A stretch of 64,000 bases of DNA from Archangium_A sp035910535 (GTDB lineage Bacteria; Myxococcota; Myxococcia; Myxococcales; Myxococcaceae): assembly GCA_035910535.1 (NCBI GenBank), contig JAMHXF010000034.1, positions 1-64,000 of the forward strand, written 5' to 3'. Each line of letters begins with the position of its first letter. Positions within the stretch are counted from its first letter, which is position 1. The position numbers were made by a program, and so were the translations under genes. Below the pieces are notes generated by a model, which was given only the letters and a program-made list of their open reading frames with translations, was not told the DNA's origin and did no database searches. Positions 6,230 through 14,625 of this stretch are shown in pieces.

Positions 6230-9217
6230 CTACCGGAGCAGCACGTACGCGGCGCCGCTGTAGCTCAACGAGTTGTCGAGCTGATTGCCGTTCATGCCTG
6301 TCGCGTTGCTGTCTTCATACGCGGCGCCGACGCACAGCGTACGACCGTCACTGCTCAGCGAGACCGAACCACCGAACTCGTCGTCGCCCTGCGTGTTTGA
6401 AGCCTTCACGTACGAGCTCTGGCTCCAGGTCGTGCCCACGCGGGTGAAGACGTAGGCCGCGCCGCTCTCGCTGGCGGAGTTGTCGGCCTGGTTGCCACCG
6501 ACGCCCATCGCGCTGCTGCTCTCGAAACGCGCGCCGACCGCGAGCGTGGTGCCGTCGGAGCTCATCGCGAGCGCGTCTCCGAACCTGTCGTCTGCTTCGG
6601 TGTTCGACGCCTTGACGTAGGCCTGCTGCGCCCACGTCGCGCCCGAGAGCGTGAAGACGTAGACCGCGCCGCTGAAGGGCGCGGTGGTGTTGAGCTGATC
6701 TCCGTTGACGCCCGTTGAGCTGCTGCGCTCGCCCGGCGCGCCGACCGCGAGCGAGGCGCCATCGCCGCTCAGCGCGATCGACGTGCCGAAGTTGGCGTTC
6801 GACTGGGTGTTCGACGCCTTGAGGTACGCGCGCTGCGACCAGACGCCCGCCGTGCGCCCGAAGACGTACGCCGCACCGCTCCCGCTCGCAGCGTTGCTGG
6901 CTTCGTTGCCGTTGACGCCCGTAGCGGCGCTGTCTTCGAGGTACGCGCCGACGGCCAGCGTGTCACCGGTGCCGCTGAGCGCCACGGACCACCCGAAACG
7001 ATCGTACGACGCCGTGTTCGACGCCTTCACGTAGGCCTGCTGGCTCCACGCGGTGCCGGCGCGAGAGAAGACGTAGACCGCGCCTGAGTTGGTGGCGGTG
7101 TTGTCATTCTGGCTGCCGTTGACGCCGACCGCGCCGCTGCTCTCGAGGCTCGAGACCGCCAAGGTGTTGCCGTTGGCGCTCAGCGCGAGCGCCGTGCCGA
7201 ACTCATCGCTCTGCTCGGAGTTGGACGCCTTCACGTAGGCCTGCTGCGACCACGTCGTGCCCGCGCGCGTGAAGATGAAGACCGCGCCGCTGTCGACGGC
7301 CATCGGGGTGACCCACTGCGGACCGTTGATGCCCGTGCCGCTGCTGTGCTCCTGCACCGCGCCCACGGCGATGGTGTTGCCGTCGGCGCTCAGCGCCAGC
7401 GCCTTGCCGAAGCGGCGCGTGCGGTTCGGCGCGTTGTTCGACGCCTTCAGGTACGCCTGAAACACCCACGTCGGCCCCACGCGCGTGAACACGTACGCCG
7501 CGCCGCTGTCGAGCGCCGCGTTGCTGGTCTGGTCTCCGTTGACGGTGTTGGCGCTGCTCGACTCGTACATCGCGCCCACCACCAGCGTCAGGCCGTCTGC
7601 GCTCACGGCCACCGCGCTGCCAAAGGCGTCACCGACGCCCGTGTTGGGAGCCTTGAGGTACGCCATCGCGCTGCAAAACGAGCCGTCGCCCATGAAGCCC
7701 GTGTTGCATGCGCAGCTGCGCGACCCCGGTGTGTTGGTACAAGTGCCGTTGGGGCTGCAGCCGCCGTTGTTCACGAGGCATTCGTTGACGTCGGCGCACG
7801 TCACGCCGTTGCCCGAGTAGCCGATGTCGCAAGTACAGCTGCGCGAGCCCGGCGTGTTGGCGCAGGTCGCGTTCACCGCGCAGCCGCCGTTGTTGCTGAG
7901 GCACTCGTTGACGTCGGCGCACGTCAGCCCGTTGCCCGAGTAGCCGCTGTTGCACGTGCAGCTGCGCGTGCCCGGGGCGTTGGCGCACGTCGCGTTGGAG
8001 TGGCAGCCGCCGTTGTTGGTGGCGCACTCGTCGACGTCGGCGCACGTCACGCCGTTGCCCACGTAGCCGATGTTGCACAGACAGGTGCGCGCGCCGGGCG
8101 TGTTGGTGCACGTGGCGTTGCCATGGCAACCGCCGTTGTCGGTCAAACACTCGTTGACGTCGGAACACGTCACGCCGTCGCCCGTGAAGCCCGGGCGGCA
8201 GACGCAGGCGCGCGAGCCGGGCGTGTTGGTGCAGATCGCGCTGGCGCTGCAGCCGCCGTTGTTGGTGTTGCACTCGTTGATGTCGACGCACGCGCCGCCG
8301 CTGTTGACGTAGCCGGCGTCGCACGTGCGCCCGCACATGCCCGACGTGCAGGTCGCGGTGCCGTTGGCCACGGTCGGGCACGGCGAACACGACGCGCCGC
8401 ACGAGGTGAGCGCAGCGTTCGAAACGCACTGCTGGCCACACGCGTGCTGACCCGAGGGACACCCGCACGCGCCGGAGTTGCAGGTCGCGCCCGACGGACA
8501 GTCGGCCGTGAGTCGGCAGCCGGCCATGCACGCACGCGAGATGGGGTCGCAGAAGTAGCCGGGCCCGCACGCCGCGCTCATGACGGTGCAGTCGGCAGGC
8601 AACACCTGACACACGCCTCGGTTACACACCTGACCGCTGGCGCAGGCCTGGCCACACTGGCCGCAGTTTTCAGGGTCGGCCGCGAGGTCGGTGCACACGC
8701 TGCTGCACTCCCACAGCGTGCCTGCGCATGCCGACGAGCCACCGTCGACACCAGCGTCGGGCACCGAGCCGCCGTCGATGGTTCCACCGTCGTCGATGCT
8801 CACGCCGCCACCGCCGCCGGTCATCTCGCCTCCGCCACCCCCAGTCATCTCGCCACCGCCGCCGCCCGTCATCTCGCCTCCGCCAGTGCCGCCGCCAGTG
8901 CCGCCGCCAGTGCCGCCGCCAGTCATGCCGTCGCCACCGCCGGTGGCACCACCACCACCGCCGGTCGACCCGGCGTCGGTGTTCATGGCGCCGCCCCCCG
9001 AGCCCGAAGACTCGAAGCAGCGACCGAGCGAGCAGACTTCATCGCTCGAGCACACGTCGCACATCGCGCCGTTCGCACCGCACGACGCAGTGTCCGTACC
9101 CGCCCGGCACACGCCGCTCGAGTCGCAGCAGCCATCGCACGTGGATTCGGAGCATCGCGCCGGGGAACACGCGGCAAGCACGACGACAGACGACATCAAG
9201 ATGATGAGGCGGAACAT
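6230..9217 (-). CDS. Large lipoprotein: Cys-rich head, Gly-rich linker, five EGF-like domains, seven FG-GAP repeats
   Basis: A 995-aa protein starting at ATG 9217. The frame is open further upstream, but there it only runs antisense to the divergent gene. The signal peptide ends in a lipobox (LAAC, Cys17), so it should be lipid-anchored. In order: a Cys-rich segment (17-70), a Gly/Thr/Glu-rich linker (about 72-160), a second Cys-rich region (to about 305), and five calcium-binding EGF-like domains (about 310-517) with the repeated D-[IV]-[ND]-E-C...NNGGC pattern. Seven FG-GAP-like repeats follow (about 518-995), each beginning A/S-Y-[LV]-K-A and ending GA[AV]YVF; seven repeats would close one beta-propeller. 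Surface adhesion or ligand binding is likely by family analogy. No catalytic motif is visible. The metallopeptidase gene begins 18 nt downstream. Confidence 0.88.
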   Translation of the reverse strand: MFRLIILMSSVVVLAACSPARCSESTCDGCCDSSGVCRAGTDTASCGANGAMCDVCSSDEVCSLGRCFESSGSGGGAMNTDAGSTGGGGGATGGGDGMTGGGTGGGTGGGTGGGEMTGGGGGEMTGGGGGEMTGGGGGVSIDDGGTIDGGSVPDAGVDGGSSACAGTLWECSSVCTDLAADPENCGQCGQACASGQVCNRGVCQVLPADCTVMSAACGPGYFCDPISRACMAGCRLTADCPSGATCNSGACGCPSGQHACGQQCVSNAALTSCGASCSPCPTVANGTATCTSGMCGRTCDAGYVNSGGACVDINECNTNNGGCSASAICTNTPGSRACVCRPGFTGDGVTCSDVNECLTDNGGCHGNATCTNTPGARTCLCNIGYVGNGVTCADVDECATNNGGCHSNATCANAPGTRSCTCNSGYSGNGLTCADVNECLSNNGGCAVNATCANTPGSRSCTCDIGYSGNGVTCADVNECLVNNGGCSPNGTCTNTPGSRSCACNTGFMGDGSFCSAMAYLKAPNTGVGDAFGSAVAVSADGLTLVVGAMYESSSANTVNGDQTSNAALDSGAAYVFTRVGPTWVFQAYLKASNNAPNRTRRFGKALALSADGNTIAVGAVQEHSSGTGINGPQWVTPMAVDSGAVFIFTRAGTTWSQQAYVKASNSEQSDEFGTALALSANGNTLAVSSLESSGAVGVNGSQNDNTATNSGAVYVFSRAGTAWSQQAYVKASNTASYDRFGWSVALSGTGDTLAVGAYLEDSAATGVNGNEASNAASGSGAAYVFGRTAGVWSQRAYLKASNTQSNANFGTSIALSGDGASLAVGAPGERSSSTGVNGDQLNTTAPFSGAVYVFTLSGATWAQQAYVKASNTEADDRFGDALAMSSDGTTLAVGARFESSSAMGVGGNQADNSASESGAAYVFTRVGTTWSQSSYVKASNTQGDDEFGGSVSLSSDGRTLCVGAAYEDSNATGMNGNQLDNSLSYSGAAYVLLR
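6236..7663 (-). repeat. Seven in-frame tandem repeats encoding FG-GAP propeller blades
   Basis: Seven units of roughly 190-210 bp, each with a conserved core (KA-[SP]-N ... FG ... LS-x-[DN/T]-G ... VGA ... SGAAYVF). They are diverged at DNA level but share long identical tracts, such as the stretch encoding YVKASNT. They lie wholly inside the lipoprotein gene and encode the C-terminal propeller. The high identity could allow unequal recombination and a change in blade number. Confidence 0.85.
7668..8284 (-). repeat. Five in-frame tandem repeats encoding EGF-like domains
   Basis: Five units of about 123 bp (41 residues). Each has six cysteines in the EGF order, an acidic calcium-binding start (D-[IV]-[ND]-E-C) and the NNGGC core. 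Adjacent units are strongly similar, with shared coding for NTPGSR and GNGVTCADV-type stretches. The repetition is explained by the protein domains and needs no separate genetic element. Confidence 0.85.
8806..8975 (-). repeat. Low-complexity GGC/ACT repeat encoding the Gly-rich linker
   Basis: On the coding strand this is a run of GGC/GGT codons broken by ACT or GAGATGACT units. It encodes TGGG units (four in a row) and then GGGGGEMT units (three). Perfect short repeats of 12 and 24 nt make this a slippage-prone tract in which unit gain or loss stays in frame and only changes linker length. Confidence 0.7.
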
Positions 9218-9256
9218 CGGCACTGCATACCGAGCACCGCCGCCCCTGCGACTTCC

Positions 9257-9285
9257 CGAATTCAAGAAGTGCATTCGCGAATTCG
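9257..9285. promoter_or_regulatory. Inverted repeat in a divergent promoter region
   Basis: Two 7-bp arms, CGAATTC (9257-9263) and GAATTCG (9279-9285), are reverse complements separated by 15 bp, with 22 bp between centres (about two helical turns). They lie in the 145-bp gap between two divergently transcribed lipoprotein genes (starts at 9217 and 9363). That is the expected place for a shared operator. No consensus promoter is clear. The assignment rests only on symmetry and position. Confidence 0.3.
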
Positions 9286-9362
9286 AGATGCGCCGCGCCC
9301 ACGCTTCGAGGGTCGATTCCAGTTCACGTGTGCGTGGCGCGAACGTGCGAGACTTCGCGCTC

Positions 9363-11096
9363 ATGCGCGTGGTGCTGATGTTGCTTCTGCTGTCACTCGG
9401 GAGCTGTCGCGAGAACCCCGCCCAGGGCGTGCCTCCGACGGTGCGGGTGCCGGGTGGCGCGCTCGACTTCGGTGTCGTGCGCGTCGGAGAGGCGGCGACC
9501 CGCACGCTGCTCATCAACGCGTCGACGGCGGCCAACGTGCAGCTGCGCAGCCTCCGCGTCGACGGAGACCCGACGCTCAGCGTCGACGGCGACGTCACGC
9601 AGGTGCCCGCGCTGAGCGACGCGCAGATCGTCGTGCACTTCACACCCGACGCAGAGCGCGAGGTCACAGGCGAGCTCGTCATTCTCAGTGACGACGCGGA
9701 ACACCCCGAAGTGCGGCTGCCCTTGAAGGGCCGGGGCGCGCTGCCTCGGCTGAGCGTCGAGTTCGTCTGCGCTCCCGACTGCGCGGCGACGCTCGCTGCG
9801 AACCTGGTGACGTTCTCGCCGCAACCCCTGGCGCGCCTGCAGCCGCTCGACGTGGCCACGCTGCCAAAGCTGATGCTGCGCTCGACCGGAGACGTCGCCG
9901 CAGTCGTGAACTCGCTGCAGCTCTCAGGCGAAGGCTTCAGCTTCGTCGGCAACGGCGTCGTGCCCTCGAGCGGTCTTCGCCTCGAACCGGGAACGTTCGC
10001 GTCGGTCCCGCTGCGCTTTCAACCGACGAACGAGACGCAGGTGACGTGGGAGGGCGCGCTGTCGGTGGTGGCTGACACGGCGACGACGACGTTCGAGCTG
10101 CGTGGCGCGCTGCGCGACAACCTGCCTCCGGTGGCGTGCGCGAGCATCACGCGTGTCGGTGCTCGCGACGTGAATTGGGGAACGACGACGACGGCTCCAC
10201 CGCGCGCTGAAGTCACCTTGTCGGCGCTCTCGTCGACGTGCACGAGCGACCCTGAAGACGGCCGCGTGGGCCTGACGTGGCGCTGGTCGCTGACGCAACA
10301 ACCCGCTGGCAGCGCCGTGACGTTGCTCGACGCCACCACGCCGACGCCCCGACTCAGACCCGTCGTCACCGGCCGCTACACCGCTTCACTCGAGGTGGCC
10401 GACATTCAAGGGAACACGTCGACGGCCGACGTCACCTTCGAGGCCGCATTTCAGCAAGCGCTCGTCGCGCAGCTCGACTGGGCCGGCGCGCCGTTGGTCG
10501 ATCTCGACGTGCACCTCGTGCGGCCCGGCGCGACACCCTTCGATGCCCTCGGCGACGTGAATGGCACCTCGGCGCTCTCGCCTCCCGACGGCGGCTTCGA
10601 TTGGGGCGCGCGGCTGCAGTTCGACGACACCGGAGACGGCCCGCTCGTCGAGAACGTGTCGCTCGAGGCGTTCACCTGCGACGCGGGCCCCTGCACGTAC
10701 GGCGTCTTCGTTCACGCGTTCAGAGATCGCCGCGTTCACAGTGCCGCGCCGACCTGTGTGCTCGACGGCGTCTGTCTCGACGGAGCCTCGTGTGCGTGTC
10801 TCAACGGCACCACCTGCGTCGCCGACGTCGCGCCCGCAGATGCCGGAGCGCGCGGAGCCGGTCGCTGCCTCCCTGCGACCGACGCCACGGTGCGGCTCTT
10901 CTTGAACGGCAGCGCGACGGCGGCGCTCTCGGTGCCACTCACGCTCGGCGCGCCGTGCCAGTTGTTGCACGCAGCCGACGTCACCTGGGCCGACGGAGGC
11001 GTTCTCGTCACGCCGCGCAGCCACACGTCACGGTACGGCGTGCGGAGCGCGAACACGCTGCAGTGCGCGCCCGCGTACGTCGAACACCCGCGTTAG
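9363..11096 (+). CDS. Choice-of-anchor type lipoprotein with ASPM/HYDIN-like and PKD-like domains
   Basis: A 577-aa protein starting at ATG 9363. A short signal peptide ends in a lipobox (LGSC, Cys15). Residues 25-125 form an ASPM/SPD-2/HYDIN-like beta-sandwich (LDFGVVRVGE... VHFTPDAEREVTGELVI), and a second copy seems to follow at about 130-245. A PKD-like segment (about 255-350, VTLSALSSTCTSDPEDG) comes next, then a C-terminal module with LDWAGAPLVDLDVHLVRPG, the DLDVH pattern seen in extracellular domains of the YfaP/DUF2135 type. The last 100 residues are Cys-rich. These are binding or structural modules, so an envelope or surface role is likely. It is divergent from the EGF lipoprotein and converges with the next gene by a 4-nt overlap of stop codons. 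Confidence 0.8.
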   Translation: MRVVLMLLLLSLGSCRENPAQGVPPTVRVPGGALDFGVVRVGEAATRTLLINASTAANVQLRSLRVDGDPTLSVDGDVTQVPALSDAQIVVHFTPDAEREVTGELVILSDDAEHPEVRLPLKGRGALPRLSVEFVCAPDCAATLAANLVTFSPQPLARLQPLDVATLPKLMLRSTGDVAAVVNSLQLSGEGFSFVGNGVVPSSGLRLEPGTFASVPLRFQPTNETQVTWEGALSVVADTATTTFELRGALRDNLPPVACASITRVGARDVNWGTTTTAPPRAEVTLSALSSTCTSDPEDGRVGLTWRWSLTQQPAGSAVTLLDATTPTPRLRPVVTGRYTASLEVADIQGNTSTADVTFEAAFQQALVAQLDWAGAPLVDLDVHLVRPGATPFDALGDVNGTSALSPPDGGFDWGARLQFDDTGDGPLVENVSLEAFTCDAGPCTYGVFVHAFRDRRVHSAAPTCVLDGVCLDGASCACLNGTTCVADVAPADAGARGAGRCLPATDATVRLFLNGSATAALSVPLTLGAPCQLLHAADVTWADGGVLVTPRSHTSRYGVRSANTLQCAPAYVEHPR

Positions 11097-11542
11097 TTGC
11101 GCATCGCCGAAATCGTGAGCGCGAAGTCGAGCGCCTTGCTGCTCGACGTGGTGCACGTCGACGTCATGCGCCCGTTGGCCACGGCCTGCAGCGTCTTGCC
11201 GTCGCGCGTGGCCGACGCGCTGTTGAACAACACCTCATACGTGCAGTCATCGACCGGGGCTGACGTCATCGCGCAGGTCACCGGCGTGGCAAACGACGCC
11301 GCCGTGTCTTCGATTTCAGAGGCCGTCAGCGTGCAGGTGAAGACCTTGCCGTCGATGGCGACGGAGACCGCTTCGAAGCGCGCCAGCGAGTCGATGGAGA
11401 GCGTGCCGTTGTAGATGTCGGGCTGGCGACCGGTGTTGACGACCGCCGCGCCAGACCACGTGCCCTTCCACTCGCCGACCTCGAGGCGACCCTGACACCC
11501 ACACAACACTCCGACGGCCAGCATCACTCCGAGCGCACGCAT
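11093..11542 (-). CDS. Small hypothetical lipoprotein
   Basis: The 149-aa reading uses ATG 11542, which gives a clean lipoprotein signal (MRALGVMLAVGVLCGC, Cys16); an earlier in-frame start at 11560 adds only six residues. The mature part is beta-rich with four further cysteines (residues about 70-125). I recognise no family. Its TAA overlaps the TAG of the convergent gene within 11093-11096. It is likely exported and lipid-anchored. Function unknown. Confidence 0.7.
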   Translation of the reverse strand: MRALGVMLAVGVLCGCQGRLEVGEWKGTWSGAAVVNTGRQPDIYNGTLSIDSLARFEAVSVAIDGKVFTCTLTASEIEDTAASFATPVTCAMTSAPVDDCTYEVLFNSASATRDGKTLQAVANGRMTSTCTTSSSKALDFALTISAMRN

Positions 11543-11612
11543 GGCGGCGGGCCGTAACAACCGGGGGTTTGGGGGTCAATTCACGAGCGGCTTGCGCTAT
11601 GAGCCTTCGCCC

Positions 11613-12362
11613 ATGCGCACCCTTTCCTTCGCCGCCCTCTGCGTCGCGCTCGCCGCGTGCAGCCCTCCCCGCCCGATGGTCGACGCCGGCCCCGACACGA
11701 GCTGCGGCATCGACTGCGCCGCTCAAGAAGAGTTCGGCCTCATCATCAACCGCTGCTTCGAGTATTCGACCGACCCCTCGGCCCCTGAAGCGCTGCAGCC
11801 GTCGATTGGCGCGTTGGTGAAGAACGTCTTCGAGCTCGAGGGCGGCGTGAAGTCGATCCCCGTCGAGTACAACCACGGCGGGCAGCCGCTCGGCACCGAC
11901 TACTTCACGTTCGTCGACGGCCAGCTGACGCTGCTGCGCCGCATCGCCGGCAGCTCGTCGGTGACGTACCGCAGCGACACCACCATCACCGGCGTCACCT
12001 GGTTGCCCATGGGCGCGGCCGCCGCGCAGAACTTCTCGACCACGCGCGACGCGTTCCTCTCGTCGGACAACTCCGTCACCAGCACCGTGTACCGCGTGAC
12101 GACCGACGTGCCGACCACCGGCGAAAAGCGCAACCCGGCGATGATCAACTCTGACAACGCCATCAAGCTCATCTTCGGCGAGACGCCGGACCACGGCTCC
12201 GACCCGCGCCGCGTCTTCGTGCCCGGCACCGGCTTCACCGTCATCGTCAGCCCCTTCAACCTGCTGGGCAACGCGTCGGCGGTCCCCAACCACCTGCAGC
12301 GCATTCGCGACATCGGCTCGGCCGACGCCGGCTCCGAGCCGTGCGGTCTGGGGGTGCCCTGA
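11613..12362 (+). CDS. Hypothetical lipoprotein
   Basis: A 249-aa protein from ATG 11613, which gives a lipoprotein signal with lipobox LAAC (Cys16). Longer in-frame starts would overlap the divergent gene. The mature region is mostly beta-strand-like with a TGVTW...TSTVYRVTTD stretch, and ends Cys-Gly-Leu-Gly-Val-Pro. No conserved motif was recognised. Its stop TGA shares one base with the ATG of the next gene (TGATG), so it is the first gene of a plus-strand operon with the LEA-type protein and possibly aat. Confidence 0.72.
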   Translation: MRTLSFAALCVALAACSPPRPMVDAGPDTSCGIDCAAQEEFGLIINRCFEYSTDPSAPEALQPSIGALVKNVFELEGGVKSIPVEYNHGGQPLGTDYFTFVDGQLTLLRRIAGSSSVTYRSDTTITGVTWLPMGAAAAQNFSTTRDAFLSSDNSVTSTVYRVTTDVPTTGEKRNPAMINSDNAIKLIFGETPDHGSDPRRVFVPGTGFTVIVSPFNLLGNASAVPNHLQRIRDIGSADAGSEPCGLGVP

Positions 12363-13186
12363 TGAAGCGCGCGAGCCTGGCGCTGGTGCTGCTGCTGGCC
12401 GCCTGCAAGACGGCGCCTGAGGTCGTCGCCGCAGCGCCTCCGCCGACGTTGCCGCAGGAAGACTTCAACGTCGTCACGCAGAGCCTGACGTCGGTCGAGG
12501 TCAAGTACACCGGCAGCGTGCAGGCCGCCGGTGACGACCTCGTCATCGAGAGGGCCGCGTGGGAATTCGTGGTCGACGGCGCCGTGAAGCGCAGCGGTGA
12601 AACGAAGCTCGGCGGCGCGGGCAAGGCCGGCGAGCTGGTGAAGTTCGAGCTCGACGAGAGCCTCGTGTACGTCAAAGACGAAGAAGAGCTGAAGACGATG
12701 GACGCGCGCGGCGGCTCGTTGCTGCTCGCGCTGCGCGGCACGCTCTTCATCAAGGCCGGCGCACAGACCTTCGAGGTGCCGTTCGCCAAGTCGCGCGAGG
12801 TGCGCACGCCGCGCCTGCCGCACCTCAAGCTCATCGAGTTCGAAGCGGGCCGCTTCAGCGAGGTCGAAGTACAGGCCACCTTCCACCTCGGCGTCGTGAA
12901 CCCCAACCCGTTTCAGGTCAGCCTCTCGGGCCTCGACTACTCGGTGACCATGGCTGGCAAAGAAGTCTCGAAGGGCACGCTGGGCCTGGGCGACCGCGTC
13001 TCTCCCGCGTCGACCGGTGTCTTCGACGTCACCGCGACGCTCAACGAAGAGTCGCACGGCAAGGAAGCCGCGAAGATCGTGAAGAGCCGCGTGGTGCCGT
13101 ACGTGCTCACCAGCACCCTGCGCGCGCAGCTCTACAGCGAAACGCTCGAGAGCAACGGCGAGATCAAGCTGACCGCCACCAGGTAG
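12362..13186 (+). CDS. LEA type 2 (LEA14-like) family lipoprotein
   Basis: A 274-aa protein; ATG 12362 overlaps the preceding stop by one base. The signal peptide ends in LAAC (Cys15). Two related beta-sandwich halves are visible. The second contains the hallmark VEVQATFHLGVVNPNPFQVSL-like block, in which a conserved NPNPF follows a hydrophobic strand, as in LEA14/WHy (water stress and hypersensitive response) domains. In bacteria such proteins are usually periplasmic or outer-membrane-anchored and have been linked to desiccation stress, but the biochemical role is unclear. A stop at 13186 is followed after 3 nt by aat. Confidence 0.75.
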   Translation: MKRASLALVLLLAACKTAPEVVAAAPPPTLPQEDFNVVTQSLTSVEVKYTGSVQAAGDDLVIERAAWEFVVDGAVKRSGETKLGGAGKAGELVKFELDESLVYVKDEEELKTMDARGGSLLLALRGTLFIKAGAQTFEVPFAKSREVRTPRLPHLKLIEFEAGRFSEVEVQATFHLGVVNPNPFQVSLSGLDYSVTMAGKEVSKGTLGLGDRVSPASTGVFDVTATLNEESHGKEAAKIVKSRVVPYVLTSTLRAQLYSETLESNGEIKLTATR

Positions 13187-13189
13187 CGC

Positions 13190-13882
13190 ATGCATTTCCT
13201 GGGGCCTGACCCGAGCCGCTTCCCTCCCGTCGAGGAGACCGACGCCGACGGCATCATCGCCGTCGGTGGAGACTTGAAACCGGAGCGGCTCGAGCAGGCC
13301 TACCGCCGCGGAATCTTCCCCTGGTACAGCGAAGGGTTGCCGATTCTCTGGCACTGCCCCGACCCGCGCTTCGTGCTCGAGCCGCACGAGCTGCACGTGC
13401 CGAAGTCACTGCGCAAAATGATGAAGCGCGGCGTGTACGAGGTGAAGCTCGACACGGCCTTCGAGGGCGTCATCGACGGCTGCGCGCGCACGCGACGGCC
13501 CGGCCAGCGCGGCACGTGGATCACCCGAGACATGCGCAAGGCCTACGTGCGGCTGCACGCGCTGGGCATTGCCCACAGCGCCGAAGCGTGGCTCGACGGG
13601 CAGCTGGTGGGCGGGCTCTACGGCGTGTCGCTGGGCCACGTGTTCTACGGCGAGTCGATGTTCGCCAACGCCGACGACGCCTCGAAGGTGGCCTTCGTCA
13701 CCCTGGTCGAATGGATGCGCCGCTGGGGCGTAGCGCTCGTCGACTGCCAGCAGGAAACGGCGCACCTCGGCCGCTTCGGCGCGACGCCGTGGCCGCGCAC
13801 CAGGTTCACGCAAGCGCTGGTCGAGCTGACCGCGCACCCCACGCGGCAAGGCAAATGGTCGCTGGAAGAAGGAGCGTCATGA
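13190..13882 (+). CDS. aat: Leucyl/phenylalanyl-tRNA--protein transferase
   Basis: A 230-aa protein of normal family length. It transfers Leu or Phe from aminoacyl-tRNA to proteins with N-terminal Arg or Lys, producing N-degrons for ClpS/ClpAP. Diagnostic blocks are the start FLGPDPSRFPPV, GGDLKPERLEQAYRRGIFPWY (residues 27-47), WHCPDPRFVL, the central TWITRDMRKAYVRLH block, LVGGLYGVSLGHVFYGESMF, and DCQQETAHLGRFGA near the C-terminus. It sits 3 nt behind the LEA-type gene and overlaps the methyltransferase by ATGA. It is not beside clpS or clpA here. Confidence 0.96.
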   Translation: MHFLGPDPSRFPPVEETDADGIIAVGGDLKPERLEQAYRRGIFPWYSEGLPILWHCPDPRFVLEPHELHVPKSLRKMMKRGVYEVKLDTAFEGVIDGCARTRRPGQRGTWITRDMRKAYVRLHALGIAHSAEAWLDGQLVGGLYGVSLGHVFYGESMFANADDASKVAFVTLVEWMRRWGVALVDCQQETAHLGRFGATPWPRTRFTQALVELTAHPTRQGKWSLEEGAS

Positions 13883-14616
13883 ACCCCGAGCTGTACGAAG
13901 CCCACGATCGCCTCGAAGACCGCCACTGGTGGTTCGAAGGGCGTCGTCGCGTCATCCGCTCGGTGCTCAAGCGCCACCTGCTGCCGCGCGCGAACCGCCG
14001 CATTCTCGACGTGGGCTGCGGCACCGGCGGCATGTTCCCGCTGCTCTCCGAGTTCGGCGACGTGTCCGGCGCCGAGTATTCAGACGACGCGCGTGCCCGC
14101 GCGCAGCTCAAGTTCCCCGACAAGCGCATCGAGCGCTGCGTGTTGCCCGATGAATTGCCCGACGGCTCGTGGGACGTGGTGAGCGCCTTCGACGTCATCG
14201 AGCACCTCGACGACCCCATCGCGTCGCTGCGCACCATGCGCGCGCGCTTGCCGTTCGACGGTCAGGCCGTCATCACCGTGCCCGCCTTTCAGTTTCTGTG
14301 GAGCAAGCACGACGAGGCGAACCACCACAAACGTCGCTACGGCCGCATGCAGCTGGTCTCTCACCTGTCGACGGCGGGCTTCAAGGTGACGTTCGCGAGC
14401 TACTTCAACACGCTGCTGTTTCCCGCCGTGGCCGGCGCGCGGGTGCTGGAGCGCCTGTTGCCGAGCCGCTTCGGTGGCGACGGCGCCGACCTCGAAGAAA
14501 CGACGGAGCCCCTCAACGGGCTTTTGACCAACCTGTTCGGCAGTGAGGCCTTGGCGGTCGGTCGCTCACGGTTGCCCTTCGGCGTGTCGCTCATCGCCGT
14601 CGCGCAGCGGGCGTGA
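13879..14616 (+). CDS. Class I SAM-dependent methyltransferase
   Basis: A 245-aa protein whose ATG overlaps the aat stop (ATGA). The SAM-binding motif I, ILDVGCGTGG, is at residues 42-51, followed by motif II-like SGAEYSDDA and motif III DVVSAFDVIEHLDD. The N-terminal MNPELYEAHDRLEDRHWWFEGRR-type start (Y...E..HWWF.GRR) and a C-terminal hydrophobic TLLFPAVAGARVLERLLP segment are typical of a methyltransferase group often found near lipid or glycan biosynthesis genes. The substrate is unknown. Translational coupling to aat suggests co-expression, not a shared pathway. Confidence 0.85.
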   Translation: MNPELYEAHDRLEDRHWWFEGRRRVIRSVLKRHLLPRANRRILDVGCGTGGMFPLLSEFGDVSGAEYSDDARARAQLKFPDKRIERCVLPDELPDGSWDVVSAFDVIEHLDDPIASLRTMRARLPFDGQAVITVPAFQFLWSKHDEANHHKRRYGRMQLVSHLSTAGFKVTFASYFNTLLFPAVAGARVLERLLPSRFGGDGADLEETTEPLNGLLTNLFGSEALAVGRSRLPFGVSLIAVAQRA

Positions 14617-14625
14617 GGAGAAACA

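Noticed and set aside
6236..8284. Regular 120-200 bp periodicity that could suggest a CRISPR or satellite array
   Set aside because: The units are in one reading frame, differ at most third positions and encode EGF and FG-GAP domains; there are no spacer/repeat alternations.
8691..9362. Extended start of the HYDIN-type lipoprotein at 8691
   Set aside because: The extra codons are the antisense of the Gly-rich linker (Pro-rich reading), and ATG 9363 gives a lipoprotein signal.
9218..9952. Extended start of the EGF lipoprotein at 9952
   Set aside because: The extra 245 codons are antisense to the divergent lipoprotein gene and have no domain; ATG 9217 gives a perfect lipoprotein signal.
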